Assembly (NCBI GenBank): GCA_963775015.1
Contig: CAVZHI010000001.1
Coordinates: 449,826-513,825 of the forward strand
Source of the DNA: JAEMQF01 sp963775015
GTDB lineage: Bacteria > Pseudomonadota > Gammaproteobacteria > Burkholderiales > Burkholderiaceae_C
Reading direction: 5' to 3'
Length of the DNA: 64,000 nt
The number at the start of each line of letters is the position of its first letter. The stretch's first letter is position 1. The translations under genes were made by a program, and so were the position numbers. Shown here piece by piece: positions 1 to 9,034 of this stretch. Below the pieces are notes generated by a model that did no database searches, was not told the origin of the DNA, and saw nothing but the letters and a program-made list of their open reading frames with translations.

Positions 1-1
1 C

Positions 2-1018
2 GCGATCGACTGGGACGCGACGATCGCCGTGCGCCAGCGCCTCTGGCGCATGGGTCTTGGCGTTGCCGAGGCGATGGACACGGCGCAGCGCGGCATGGGG
101 CTGGACTGGCCGACGTCGCTCGAGCTGATCCGCCGTTCGCTCGACGCGGCGCGCGACACGCCCGGCGCGATTGTCGCGAGCGGCTGCGGTACCGACCACC
201 TCGCGCCCGACGCCGTGCCGAGCGTCGACGACGTGATCCGCGCCTACGAAGAACAAATGGCGGCGATCGAAAAACTCGGCGGCAAGCTCATCGTCATGGC
301 CAGCCGCGCCCTGGCACGCACGGCGCGCGGCCCGGCCGACTACGAGCGCGTCTACGGCCGCATCCTGAGCCAGGCGCGCGAGCCGGTGATCCTGCATTGG
401 CTGGGCGACATGTTCGACCCCGCGCTTCGCGGCTATTGGGGAAGCGACGACACGGCGCAGGCCGCCGAGACGGCGCTCGGGATCATCGAAGCGCACCGCG
501 GCAAGGTCGACGGCATCAAGATCTCGCTGCTCGACAAGGGCAAGGAAATCGCGCTGCGGCGCCGCCTGCCCCCGGGGGTGCGCATGTACACCGGAGACGA
601 CTTCGACTACGCCGAATTGATCGCCGGAGACGGCGTGGGAAACGCGGCGAACCGGCAGCGCAGCGACGCGCTGCTCGGGATCTTCGACGCCATCGCCCCG
701 GCCGCCAGCGCCGCGCTTGCCGCCTTGGCCGCTGGCGACGCCGCCACGTTTCACCGCATCCTCGCGCCGACGGTGCCGCTGTCGCGCCACATCTTTCGCG
801 CGCCGACGCGCTTTTACAAGACCGGCATCGTCTTCATGGCGTGGCTGAACGGCCTGCAGGATCACTTCGTGATGGTCGGCGGCCAGCAAAGCACACGCTC
901 GCTGCCGCACTTTGCCGAACTGTTCCGCCTGGCGGATGCGGCCGCGCTGATCGAACAGCCCGAGCTTGCCGTGCGGCGCATGAAGACGCTGCTCGCCTTG
1001 CACGGCGTGGACGGCTGA
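2..1018 (+). CDS. DUF993 / dihydrodipicolinate-synthase-like aldolase, 5' partial
   Basis: The reading frame is open from base 2 and enters the window without a start codon, so the gene begins upstream; 338 codons are visible. The opening residues (AIDWDATIAVRQRLW) and the block LGVAEAMDTAQRGMGLDW match the N-terminal region of the DUF993 family, which is related to the dihydrodipicolinate synthase (Schiff-base aldolase) TIM barrels. The segment VILHWLGDMFDPALRGYW and a lysine in DGIKISLLDKG are where such barrels carry active-site residues. These proteins usually sit with Gfo/Idh dehydrogenases and sugar-phosphate isomerase-like proteins. Here the next gene, 21 bases downstream, is exactly such an isomerase, which suggests a sugar or inositol-like catabolic operon. 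The substrate is not deducible. Confidence 0.85.
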   Translation, partial: AIDWDATIAVRQRLWRMGLGVAEAMDTAQRGMGLDWPTSLELIRRSLDAARDTPGAIVASGCGTDHLAPDAVPSVDDVIRAYEEQMAAIEKLGGKLIVMASRALARTARGPADYERVYGRILSQAREPVILHWLGDMFDPALRGYWGSDDTAQAAETALGIIEAHRGKVDGIKISLLDKGKEIALRRRLPPGVRMYTGDDFDYAELIAGDGVGNAANRQRSDALLGIFDAIAPAASAALAALAAGDAATFHRILAPTVPLSRHIFRAPTRFYKTGIVFMAWLNGLQDHFVMVGGQQSTRSLPHFAELFRLADAAALIEQPELAVRRMKTLLALHGVDG

Positions 1019-1039
1019 GCCCCGCAGACGGACGCCGCG

Positions 1040-1918
1040 ATGCGCGACTTCTCTTCGGACCACCGCTGGCTGTCGATCAACACCGCCACGGTGCGCCGCC
1101 AGCGCGGCGTCGATTGGCCGCTGCTGGAGATCATCGACGCCTGCGCGAAACGCGGCATCCGCGCGATATCGCCGTGGCGCGACCAGGTCGCCGTGGCCGG
1201 TCTGCAGCCCACGGCGCAGGCGCTGCGCGCGCATGGCATCGAACTCTCGGGCTACTGCCGCGGCGGCATGTTCACCTACACCGACGCCGCCAGCCGCCAG
1301 GCGGTGCGCGACGACAACCGGCGCGCGCTCGACGAGGCCTGCACGCTCGGCGCGCCATGCCTCGTGCTGGTGGTGGGCGGTCTGCCGGGCGCGCTGGCCG
1401 GCAAGGCCGCGCACCGCGACATCGCAGCGGCACGCGCGCAGGTGACCGAAGGCATCGCCGCGCTGCTCGATGACGCGCGCGAACGCAGGATGCCGCTCGC
1501 GATCGAGCCGCTGCACCCGATGTACGCAGCGGACCGCGCGTGCATCAACACGCTCGAGCAGGCACTCGACGTCTGCGACGCGCTCGACCCCTCACTCAGC
1601 GGCGGATTAGGGGTAGCGGTGGATGTGTACCACGTCTGGTGGGACCCCAAGCTCGCGCAGCAGATCGAACGCGCCGGGCGCGCGCGCCTGCTCGCGTTTC
1701 ACGTCTGCGACTGGCTCACGCCGACCACCGACCTGCTGAACGACCGCGGCATGATGGGCGACGGCGTGATCGAGCTGCGCAGGATTCGCGGGCTCGTCGA
1801 GGCTCACGGCTTCGCCGGTTACAGCGAAGTGGAAATCTTCTCCACCGCCCACTGGTGGCAACGCGACGGCGCCGAGGTCCTCGACACCTGCATCGAGCGG
1901 CATCGGCGCTGCGTCTGA
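1040..1918 (+). CDS. Sugar phosphate isomerase/epimerase-type TIM-barrel protein
   Basis: The 292-residue product has the AP-endonuclease-2/xylose-isomerase-like fold. Visible marks are the SPWRDQV block near residue 44, IEPLHPMYAADR around 155-166 (the Glu-His metal-site region), VDVYHVWWDP around 192-202, HVCDWLTP around 222, and YSEVEIFS near the end, which supplies the last metal-binding Glu. It likely isomerises or epimerises a sugar or sugar acid in the cytoplasm. It follows the DUF993 gene by 21 bases in the same direction, so they probably form one transcript and one pathway. The ATG at 1040 gives a full-length family N-terminus. The exact substrate is unknown. Confidence 0.82.
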   Translation: MRDFSSDHRWLSINTATVRRQRGVDWPLLEIIDACAKRGIRAISPWRDQVAVAGLQPTAQALRAHGIELSGYCRGGMFTYTDAASRQAVRDDNRRALDEACTLGAPCLVLVVGGLPGALAGKAAHRDIAAARAQVTEGIAALLDDARERRMPLAIEPLHPMYAADRACINTLEQALDVCDALDPSLSGGLGVAVDVYHVWWDPKLAQQIERAGRARLLAFHVCDWLTPTTDLLNDRGMMGDGVIELRRIRGLVEAHGFAGYSEVEIFSTAHWWQRDGAEVLDTCIERHRRCV

Positions 1919-1966
1919 GGCTTCACCGCCGACCGGCGCGGAGTAAGCTGCCCCAGACTCGCACCC

Positions 1967-2110
1967 GAGTTGCAGCGCTTTCGCGGCCGCGAAAGCGACA
2001 CCGCGGGCGACGGTTTCTTCGCGGCATTCGACGGCCCGGCGCGTGCGCTGCGCTGCGCGAGCGCGGTGTCGGATGCGGTGCGGCCGCTGGGCATCGAGCG
2101 AGCGCGGTGA
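1967..2110 (+). pseudogene. Remnant of a class III adenylate/guanylate cyclase
   Basis: Reading 1967-2110 in frame gives 47 residues ending in TGA, including GDGFFAAFDGPARALRCA and SDAVRPLGIE. This matches the core of class III nucleotide cyclase domains: the metal-binding Asp in TxGDGFxAxFDGPxRA, then the helix leading to RxGLHxGE. No start, no remaining catalytic domain and no regulatory domain is present on either side; the stop falls where the RAGLHTGE segment should begin. It is a decayed fragment between the isomerase gene and the convergent TRAP operon. The cyclase similarity is clear by eye. Whether the rest was lost by deletion cannot be decided here. Confidence 0.65.
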
Positions 2111-2196
2111 GCGCACGCTGAAGGGAGTTCCAGGAAGCTGGATGTTGTTTTCGGTGCGGCGTTGAGCGGGTGCGCGGGGCCCCTGCGCGGAACGCG

Positions 2197-3579
2197 TCAA
2201 TCGATGAATCCGAACCGGCGCGGCAGCACCAGCACGATCTCGGGGAAGATCACGCACAGCACCAGCGCGATCAATTGCACGACGACGAAGGGCGTGATGC
2301 CCTTGTAGATGTCGAGCATCGTCACGCTCGGCGGCACCGTGCCCTTCATGTAGAACAGCGCGAAGCCGAACGGCGGCGTGAGGAAGGCGGTCTGCATGTT
2401 CACCGCCATCAGGATCGCGAACCAGGCCAGGATCACCTGCTGGCCCTGCACGGCGGTGCCGTAGTCGAGCTTGCCGACGATGGGCGCGAAGATCGGCAAC
2501 ACGATCAGGCAGATCTCGATCCAGTCGAAGAAGAAGCCCATCACGAACACCAGCACCATCACGAAGCTCATCACCTCCCAGCCGGTGTCGATGCCGCTGG
2601 CTTTCAGGATGTCGTGCACCACGTCGTCGCCGCCCAGCGCGCGAAACACGTAGGAGAACAGCGTCGCGCCGAAGATGATGAAGAACACCATCGCGTTGGT
2701 CAGCGCCGCGGAGCTCATCACGCCGCGCAGCACCGGCATCGTGAAGCGGCGATTCCCGATCGCGAGCAGGATCGCGCCCAGCGCGCCCACGCCCGAGGCC
2801 TCGGTGGGCGTGGCCCAGCCGGCGAAGATCGAACCCAGCACCAGCATGATGAGCAGCGCCGGCGGCAGGAAACTCTTGAACATCAGCGCCGCGGTGATGC
2901 GCTCGTCGGTCCGGCCCCAGCGGCCCGCTGATGCGCGGCGCGAGCTTGGGGAAGAACAGGCAGGCGAGGAAGATGAACACGATGTACAGCGCGCTCATCA
3001 GCAGGCCCGGCAGGATCGCGCCGGTGAACAGCGTGCCCACCGAGCACGCCGACCAGGTCGCCCATGATCACGAGCATGATGCTCGGCGGAATCAGGATGC
3101 CCAGCGTTCCCGCCGAAGCGATGGTGCCCACCGACAAGGACTTGTCGTAGCCCTTGGCGAGCATCACCGGCAGCGCGATCAGCGTCAGCATGATGACGGA
3201 GGCGCCGACGATGCCGGTGGTCGCCGCCATGATCGTTCCCAGCACCGTGACGGCGATCGCCAGCCCGCCCGGCACGCGCCGCATCAGCAATTGCAGCGTG
3301 TGCAGCAGGTCCTCGGCGACGCCGCTTTTCTCGAGCATCGTGCCCATGAAGATGAACATCGGTATCGCCACCAGCACCTGGTTCTGCACCGCCTGGCCGT
3401 AGATGCGCGGCAGCAGGTTGGCGAACTGGTTGAAGCTGAACACGCCCAGCCCAGATGCCGAGAAAGCCGAAGCCGATGCCGATGGCGCCCAGCAGGAACG
3501 CCACCGGGTAACCCAGGAACATGATGAACACCAGGCCGAAGAACATCACGACGGCGAGGTGGTCGATGAGCCAGTTCAT
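2197..3579 (-). CDS. dctM: TRAP transporter large permease DctM, three frameshifts
   Basis: This is the 12-TM membrane subunit of a tripartite ATP-independent periplasmic (TRAP) transporter, which carries an organic acid with sodium. The protein starts with MNWLIDHLAVVMFFGLVF and continues with MEKSG-type family blocks (GTMLEKSGVAEDLLH, GASVIMLTLIALPVML, LGILIPPSIMLVIMGD). It ends with GWATPTEASGVGALGA, VFVMGFFFDWIEICLI and FLTPPFGFALFYMKG. To read it through, the frame must change near 3452, 3043 and 2915. Each side of every break is clean family sequence, so the total length (about 460 residues) is normal. Single-base errors are more likely than decay. It follows dctQ by 12 bases. Confidence 0.85.
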
Positions 3580-3591
3580 CGGCGTCGCGCC

Positions 3592-4155
3592 TCAACCCGC
3601 TTTGGCGAATGGCGTGTAGGCACGCGCCGCGTCTTGTTCGCTGCCGAACAGCGCGACGACGCAGCGCGCCATCACCCCCATCACGGCGAGAAACACGGTG
3701 ACGAAACCGAGGTACAGAAAGCCCTTGACGATCCAGCGCTGGCCCAGCCCGTTGGGCGTGTCGGACGATTCGCCCTGGGTGTAGGAGAGCATGGCGAAGT
3801 CGTGCGCGTAGGGCAGCGCCACCAGCAGGTAGGGCAGCGCGAACACCAGGCAGCCCAGCAGCTCGAGCCAGAGCTTGCGGCGTGCGCTGACGTGGGTGAT
3901 GAAGACGTCGATGCGCACATGCGAATTGCGCATGTAGGCAAAGCCGAGCCAGGTGCAGAACAGCACCGCGTGCAGGTGCCACTCGAGCTCCTGCAGGCGC
4001 GTCGAGCCCAGGCCCGGGAACTGGAAACCGAACTTGCGCGTCACCACGTCGAGCGTGATGACGGCGATGCAGGCGATGAAGGCCCAGGCGCCGAGGTCGG
4101 CAATGCGCTTCAGCGCCGCCTCGATCAGATCGGCAAGCCTCAGCAGCAACGACAT
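3592..4155 (-). CDS. dctQ: TRAP transporter small permease DctQ
   Basis: The 187-residue inner-membrane protein has four hydrophobic segments (around residues 18-38, 55-75, 90-112 and 140-165). The second carries the usual DctQ blocks ELEWHLHAVLFCTWLGFAY and HVRIDVF. It bridges the periplasmic binding protein and DctM in the TRAP complex. It sits between dctP (4-base gap) and dctM (12-base gap) on the same strand, the canonical operon order. The frame is intact. Length and topology are typical. Confidence 0.88.
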   Translation of the reverse strand: MSLLLRLADLIEAALKRIADLGAWAFIACIAVITLDVVTRKFGFQFPGLGSTRLQELEWHLHAVLFCTWLGFAYMRNSHVRIDVFITHVSARRKLWLELLGCLVFALPYLLVALPYAHDFAMLSYTQGESSDTPNGLGQRWIVKGFLYLGFVTVFLAVMGVMARCVVALFGSEQDAARAYTPFAKAG

Positions 4156-4159
4156 GGGG

Positions 4160-5219
4160 CTACTTCAGGTAGCCCATGTCGTTCCAGATCGCGTAGTCCT
4201 TGCGGAACGCGGAGTACGAATCCCAGGCCTTCTTGAACTCCGGGCTCTTCGCCGACCTGTTCGGCGGCCACCTCGTTCCAGGCTTTCTCGAAGGCGTCGA
4301 GGAAGTTCTGCGGCCATTTCATCAGCTTGACGCCCTTGGCCTGGATTTCCTTCATCGCCTTGAACTGCACCGCTTCGCCCTCGGCGAACTGCTGCGCCAT
4401 CGTGGCGTCGCAGGCGACCTGGATCTGCGCCTTCTGCGTGGCGCTGAACTCGGCCCACTTCTGCTTCGAGATGATCAGCTCGTTGATCGTCGCCTGCTGG
4501 TGCCAACCGGGGAAGTAATAGAACTTGGCGACCTGGTGAAAACCCAGCGTCAGGTCCATCACCGGCATCGAAAACTCGGTGGCGTCGATCGTGCCGAGCT
4601 GCAGCGCCTGAAAAATTTCACCGGCCTGCAGCAACTGCGTCGACACGCCGAGCTTTTGCATCACGTTCGCACCCAGGCCGAAGAAGCGCATCTTCAGGCC
4701 CTTCAGGTCGTCCAGCGTCTTGATCTCCTTGCGGAACCACCCCGAGGCTTCGGGCGAGATCACGCCGCACATCAGCACTTCGACGTTGTACTTGGCGTGC
4801 AGCTCCTTCATCAGCTTCTCGCCGCCGCCGTGTTTCATCCAGGCCAGGTATTCGCCCACGCCGGGGCCGAACGGCACCGAGGCGTACATTGCGAACGCGA
4901 TGTCCTTGCCGGTCCAGAAGCCCGAGACCGTCCAGGCCATGTCGAGCGAGCCGTTGCCCACGGCGTCGAGGTACTGGTTGGCGGGCACGAGTGCGCCGGG
5001 CTCGAAGCCCTTGACGTCGATGCTGCCACCGGAAATCGTGCGCAGCATCTCGACGAGCCGGGTCTGCGTCGGCCCGAGCAGACCGGTGGTGCTGGGGAAT
5101 GCCCAGCCCATCTGGGCGCGGACTTTTTTGTCCTCGGCGCTCGCGGGCGGCGTCGCCAGCACGCCGATCAGGGCAATCACCGAGGCAATGGCGCCATTCA
5201 GGCGAAACAGGCGGTTCAT
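4160..5219 (-). CDS. dctP: TRAP transporter periplasmic binding protein DctP, frameshift near 3' end
   Basis: This is the periplasmic solute receptor of the TRAP system. The ATG at 5219 was chosen because it is followed by a signal peptide (MNRLFRLNGAIASVIALIGV to PPASA, cut before EDKKV) and preceded by an AAGGAG-type ribosome site 6-10 bases upstream; a longer frame upstream lacks both. Family blocks include LKGLKMRFFGLGANVMQKLG and ALQLGTIDATEFSMP. One extra base near 4257 shifts the frame at AAEQ. In the corrected frame the protein ends SPEFKKAWDSYSAFRKDYA, then a TAG at 4160-4162, about 350 residues in all. The subfamily resembles receptors for mannitol, chloroaromatic or other organic acids; the ligand is unknown. 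Confidence 0.87.
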
Positions 5220-5356
5220 TCTTTCTCCTTCGTTGAACGTGTTCAGCGGCGATGCGGGCGCGGCCTTGAAGGTTCGGGTCGGGGCGGCGCGTGCCAAAGT
5301 AGCACGCCGTTGCCGGCGTTGGCAACGCGGGGTATCCCTGCCCTGGCCCGGGCAGT

Positions 5357-5381
5357 GAGGCCGCCCCGGAAGGCGGGCCTC
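5357..5381 (-). terminator. GC-rich hairpin at the end of the acyl-CoA ligase gene
   Basis: GAGGCCGCC at 5357-5365 pairs with GGCGGGCCTC at 5372-5381 around a 6-base loop, with one bulged base. The hairpin touches the TGA of the ligase gene on the minus strand. It has no run of T after it, so it may be a weak or Rho-assisted terminator. Confidence 0.4.
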
Positions 5382-7020
5382 AAGCCGTCGGCAACTTGTG
5401 ATTCTTGAACTGCTCGCGCAGTCTGTTTTTCAACATCTTGCCGGTCGCGCCGAGCGGTATCGCGTCGACGAACACCACATCGTCGGGCGTCCACCACTTG
5501 GCGATCTTGCCGTCGAAGAAGGCGATCAGCTCGTCGCGCGTCAACTCCACATTCGGCTTCTTCACGACGACGAGCAGCGGCCGCTCGTCCCACTTCGGGT
5601 GGAACGCGGCGATGCACGCGGCCATCGCGACTTTCGGGTGCGCCATCGCGATGTTTTCCAGGTCGATCGAGCCGATCCATTCGCCGCCGCTCTTGATCAC
5701 GTCCTTGCTGCGGTCCGTGATCTGCATGTAGCCGTCGGCGTCAATGCTTGCGACGTCGCCGGTGGGGAACCAGCCCTGTCCTTTGTCATACACGAGCGGG
5801 CTGCCGCCTTCGCCCTTCAGGTATTCGCTGACGATCCACGGCCCGCGCACAAGCAGCTCGCCGGTGGCCTTGCCGTCCCAGGGCAGCTCCGCGCCATCGG
5901 CGTCGACGATCTTCATGTCGACACCGTAAATCGCGCGGCCCTGCTTCGCCTGCACGGCATAGCGCGCCTGCGCATCCATCTCCACGTGTTTCGCCTTGAA
6001 CGTGCACGCCGTGCCGAGCGGGCTCATCTCCGTCATTCCCCAGGCGTGCAGCACGCTCACGCCGTATTGCTCGGTGAAGGTACGCATCATCGCCGGCGGG
6101 CACGCCGATCCGCCGATGATGGTGCGCTTCATGGTGCTGAACTTGAGCTTGTTCGCCTCCACATAACTGAGCAGGCCTTGCCAGACGGTGGGCACGCCGG
6201 CCGACAGCGTGACCTTCTCCGACTCGAACAACTCGTGCAACGACTTGCCGTCCAGCCCGGCCCGGGGAAGACGAGCTTGGCACCCGTCATGCACGCGGCG
6301 TACGGCAGGCCCCAGGCGTTGACGTGGAACATCGGCACCACCGGCAAGCACGACGTCACGCGCCGACAGGCTCAGCGCGTCGGGCAGCGCCGCGGCGTAG
6401 GTGTGCAAGACCGTCGAGCGGTGGCTGTAGAGAACGCCCTTCGGATTCCCCGTCGTTCCCGACGTGTAGCACAGGGAGGAGGCGGTGTTCTCGTCGAACT
6501 GCGGCCACTCGAACTGATCGTTCTGCGCCTCCAACAGGTCTTCGTAGCAAAGCAAACCACTCACCTTGCTGGAGGCCGGCATGTGCGCGCGGTCCGTCAT
6601 CGCGACGAAGGTTTTGATCGTCTTCACCCGGCTCGCCACCGCTTCGATGATCGGCAGGAAAGTCAGGTCGAAGAACAGCACCTGGTCTTCGGCGTGGTCG
6701 GCGATGTAGACCACCTGGTCCGGGTGCAGGCGCGGGTTCAGCGTGTGCAGCACGGCGCCGCTGCCCGACACCGCGTAGTACAGCTCCAGATGGCGGTGCC
6801 CGTTCCACGCGAGAGTGGCGACACGCGCACCGGGTTTGACGCCCAGGGTCGCGATCGCCTTCGCCATGCGCCGCGCACGCGCCGCGAGTTCGCGAAAGCT
6901 CAGGCGGTGGATGTCGCCCTCGACGCGGCGCGACACGACTTGCTGCTCGCCGTGGTGGCGCTGCGCGTGCACCAGCAGCGACGAGATCATCAGGGGCTGC
7001 TGCATCATCTGACCGAACAT
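5380..7020 (-). CDS. Medium/long-chain fatty-acyl-CoA ligase (AMP-forming), two compensating indels
   Basis: The 546-residue product is an acyl-adenylate-forming enzyme that activates a fatty acid with ATP and CoA. It shows the AMP-binding loop YTSGTTGNPKGVLYSH (residues 185-200), AWGMTEMSP, the GWFPTGDVASID aspartate motif, RSKDVIKSGGEWIG and the C-terminal lysine motif GATGKMLKNRLREQF. Between about 6350 and 6262 the frame reads nonsense, while the next frame gives the expected LPVVPMFHVNAWGLPYA and MTGAKLVFPGPG. A pair of opposite indels therefore flanks this stretch without creating a stop. The ATG at 7020 follows an AAGGAG site. It lies upstream of the TRAP genes in the same direction but 160 bases away, so it is probably separately transcribed. 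Confidence 0.88.
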   Translation of the reverse strand: MFGQMMQQPLMISSLLVHAQRHHGEQQVVSRRVEGDIHRLSFRELAARARRMAKAIATLGVKPGARVATLAWNGHRHLELYYAVSGSGAVLHTLNPRLHPDQVVYIADHAEDQVLFFDLTFLPIIEAVASRVKTIKTFVAMTDRAHMPASSKVSGLLCYEDLLEAQNDQFEWPQFDENTASSLCYTSGTTGNPKGVLYSHRSTVLHTYAAALPDALSLSARDVVLAGGADVPRQRLGPAVRRVHDGCQARLPRAGLDGKSLHELFESEKVTLSAGVPTVWQGLLSYVEANKLKFSTMKRTIIGGSACPPAMMRTFTEQYGVSVLHAWGMTEMSPLGTACTFKAKHVEMDAQARYAVQAKQGRAIYGVDMKIVDADGAELPWDGKATGELLVRGPWIVSEYLKGEGGSPLVYDKGQGWFPTGDVASIDADGYMQITDRSKDVIKSGGEWIGSIDLENIAMAHPKVAMAACIAAFHPKWDERPLLVVVKKPNVELTRDELIAFFDGKIAKWWTPDDVVFVDAIPLGATGKMLKNRLREQFKNHKLPTA

Positions 7021-7241
7021 GGAAGTCTCCTTGGCGGGTGGGCTGCGCCCCTGGCGCGCGCGACGGCGCGCGCATCTTGTCGGCGCAGTTTATGTCCTGC
7101 GCGGCGCCTCGCGCAGCGGATGCGCGACGCCGCGCCAGCGACTCCAGCGCGGAACTCGCGCTGATTGATCTGCCCTTCGGTGCAGCCGTTCTCGCGCAGG
7201 CCTTGGCGGGGCTCCCAGCAAGGCAACCCAGTCTCGTCTTT

Positions 7242-8206
7242 TCATTCAATCACCTCATCGGCGCGGATGCGCAACTCGCGCGGAACCGCGATGCCCAGCG
7301 CCTTCGCGGTCTGCAGGTTGATGGTGAGCTCGTAGCGGGTCGGCTGCTCCACGGGCAGGTCGGCAGGCTTGGCGCCTTTCAGGATGCGATCGATGTAATA
7401 CGCAGAGCGACGGAAGACGTCATTCTGGTTCGCCGCGTACGTCAGCACGCCGCCCTCCCTGGCGAACAAACTGGTGAAGGAGACCGCCGGCAGACGCTGT
7501 TTCAGCGCCAGCTCAGCCGCCACCTTGCGCGTCAGGCTCGCCTGCACGATGACGGCGTCGGCGCGCTTCGTCTTCATCGCCGCGAAGGCCGCGTCGTACT
7601 CGGCCACGGCGCGCACCTCGAGCGGCTGGATCGCGATGCCCAGGGCCTGGCCGTGGCGCTCGACTTCCTGCACGAGGATCTTGCCGAACGGATCGGCAGC
7701 GTTGGCCAGCACCGCAACGCGGCGCGTCGCCGGCAGGAGCGCGCGAATGAACTCGAGCAGTTTGGGACCGAGCTGGTTCGATGTCGACGACATCCCGGTG
7801 ATGTTGCCGCCCGGCCACGCCAGGCTGGCGATCAGGCCCGTTCCCACCGGGTCGGCGGCCGCTGTCATGACGATCGGAATCCGAGTCGTCGCCTGCTTGG
7901 CCGCAACCACCGCGGGTGTGGCCCAGACGGCGATGATGTCGACGTCGAGCCGAACCAGCTCCTCGGCCAGCGCCGCTCAGCAGCTCCGGCTTGCCATCGG
8001 CAGAGCGAAACTCGAACTGCATGTTCTTGCCCTCGACGTAACCATGCTCGCTCAAGCCTTGCTTGAAGACACTGAAAAACGGCTCCGGGTTCGAAGGCAC
8101 GAGCACGCCGATGCGGGGCACTTGGTCGGTTTGGCTGCTGCGCGCGCGGCGCCAGCGGCCACGCGAGCGCGGCGCCGACGAACGTGATCGACTCGCGCCG
8201 TCTCAT
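7242..8206 (-). CDS. ABC-type substrate-binding protein (PF04392 family), two frameshifts
   Basis: This is a periplasmic binding protein of the ABC_sub_bind family, often orphan in Burkholderiales and Rhizobiales. It starts MRRRESITFVGAALAWPLA with a Tat-like or Sec signal ending APRAQQ. After frame changes near 8132 and 7975 it continues VPRIGVLVPSNPEPFFSVF, HGYVEGKNMQFEFRSADG, then RIPIVMTAAADPVGTGLIAS, RPGGN-type WPGGNITGMS, and ends LPVEQPTRYELTINLQTAKA. Corrected length is about 320 residues, normal for the family. No ABC permease or ATPase is adjacent. It is closely similar in layout to the gene at 9035-10005. The initiating ATG (8204-8206) overlaps the end of the higA remnant. Confidence 0.8.
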
Positions 8207-8576
8207 TCAGTCACCTCATCACCGGGTAGCCGCGGGAAGTCGTGGATGGCACTCAAGCCGGCACCAGTTCGGCCACCGCCTTCGAGCCGCTTGCCCATCG
8301 TTGACTCGGCCAGCTTCAGATCGTCATGCGCGGCTTGGAGAATTCGAGCCAGTATTGCGGCCGACTGGCCCAAGGCCGCAGGCCGAACAGCAAGGCCAGT
8401 TCCGCCGTCACGCGCGCCGCACGGCCTCTTGATCAGCAGTGCGCAAATGCGCATCGGCTGCCACACCGATGGCGCGCGCGAACCCGCGCCTGATGAGCGA
8501 GCCCCAACTCCTGCAGTCGCCTCGCGCAGGACACGTCTCCCGGGATGGATGGGCGGCAAACCAGTTCTTGAGCCAT
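8203..8576 (-). pseudogene. HigA-type antitoxin remnant (XRE family), frameshifted
   Basis: Pieces of a HigA antitoxin can be read in changing frames: LPPIHPG near the start (the LPPIHPGEVL signature), a short ALGVAA helix-turn-helix segment, then SAAILARILQAAHDDLKLAESTMGKRLE near the end, matching the FWLNLQxxYDLKxAE block. At least three frame changes are needed and the middle of the HTH is poorly preserved. It directly follows the HigB remnant, the usual toxin-first order. The last in-frame stop overlaps the start of the PF04392 gene. It is probably inactive as written, although part of the damage could be consensus error. Confidence 0.6.
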
Positions 8577-8589
8577 CGAGGGCCTCCAG

Positions 8590-8882
8590 TCAGTCGGTAG
8601 TCGACAATTTCGACGTCGAACACATCGCCTGCGTCGAAGCGGAACAGACTCGCCATTGAGCGTTGATGCGCGATGCTCCATTGGCCTTTGCGGTCCGCCT
8701 TCAATGCTTCGAGTTGGATTCGACGGCGGCAGGCGCAGATCGTCGATTCGCGTCGCGGCGTCGAGTTGCGTCAAGCGCATCACCGCCCGAATTCGAATCT
8801 CCGCAGGGCAGCCGGCGACGATTTGCCCGTGACATAAAAGCGTCTCTGTTTCAGGCCCGCTGGCGAAGGATCGAATCACCAC
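8590..8882 (-). pseudogene. HigB-type toxin remnant (RelE/ParE fold), frameshifted
   Basis: A GTG at 8882 (or 8879) opens VIRSFASGPETETLL, then CPAEIRIRAVMRLTQLDAAT and IDDLRLPPSN. This matches the start of HigB mRNA interferases (IRSFxDxxTExLF, LQLDAAxxLxDLRxPPxN). The frame then shifts to ADRKGQWSI and to RINAQWRVC, and finally to FRFDAGDVFDVEIVDY. All HigB blocks are present in the right order but in three frames, so the gene is broken as written. Family knowledge says intact HigB cleaves ribosome-bound mRNA and is neutralised by HigA. Confidence 0.65.
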
Positions 8883-9034
8883 CCGAGCATAAACAACCTG
8901 TTTACACCCGTCAATCGGCCGGGTGTCCTAGAACGTTGCGACCGACAGCGCCGCGCTGCGGCGCCGGCGGCGCTGAGCGTGATTGCGCGCGCATCGGCAT
9001 TCGAATCCCTCGCCTCCCAAGCTGCGCCGTGGGT

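Noticed and set aside
2170..2931. 253-codon His/Glu-rich frame on the plus strand
   Set aside because: It is antisense to dctM, which has clear transmembrane family sequence.
5398..7164. 588-codon plus-strand frame
   Set aside because: It is antisense to the acyl-CoA ligase, which carries all adenylation motifs.
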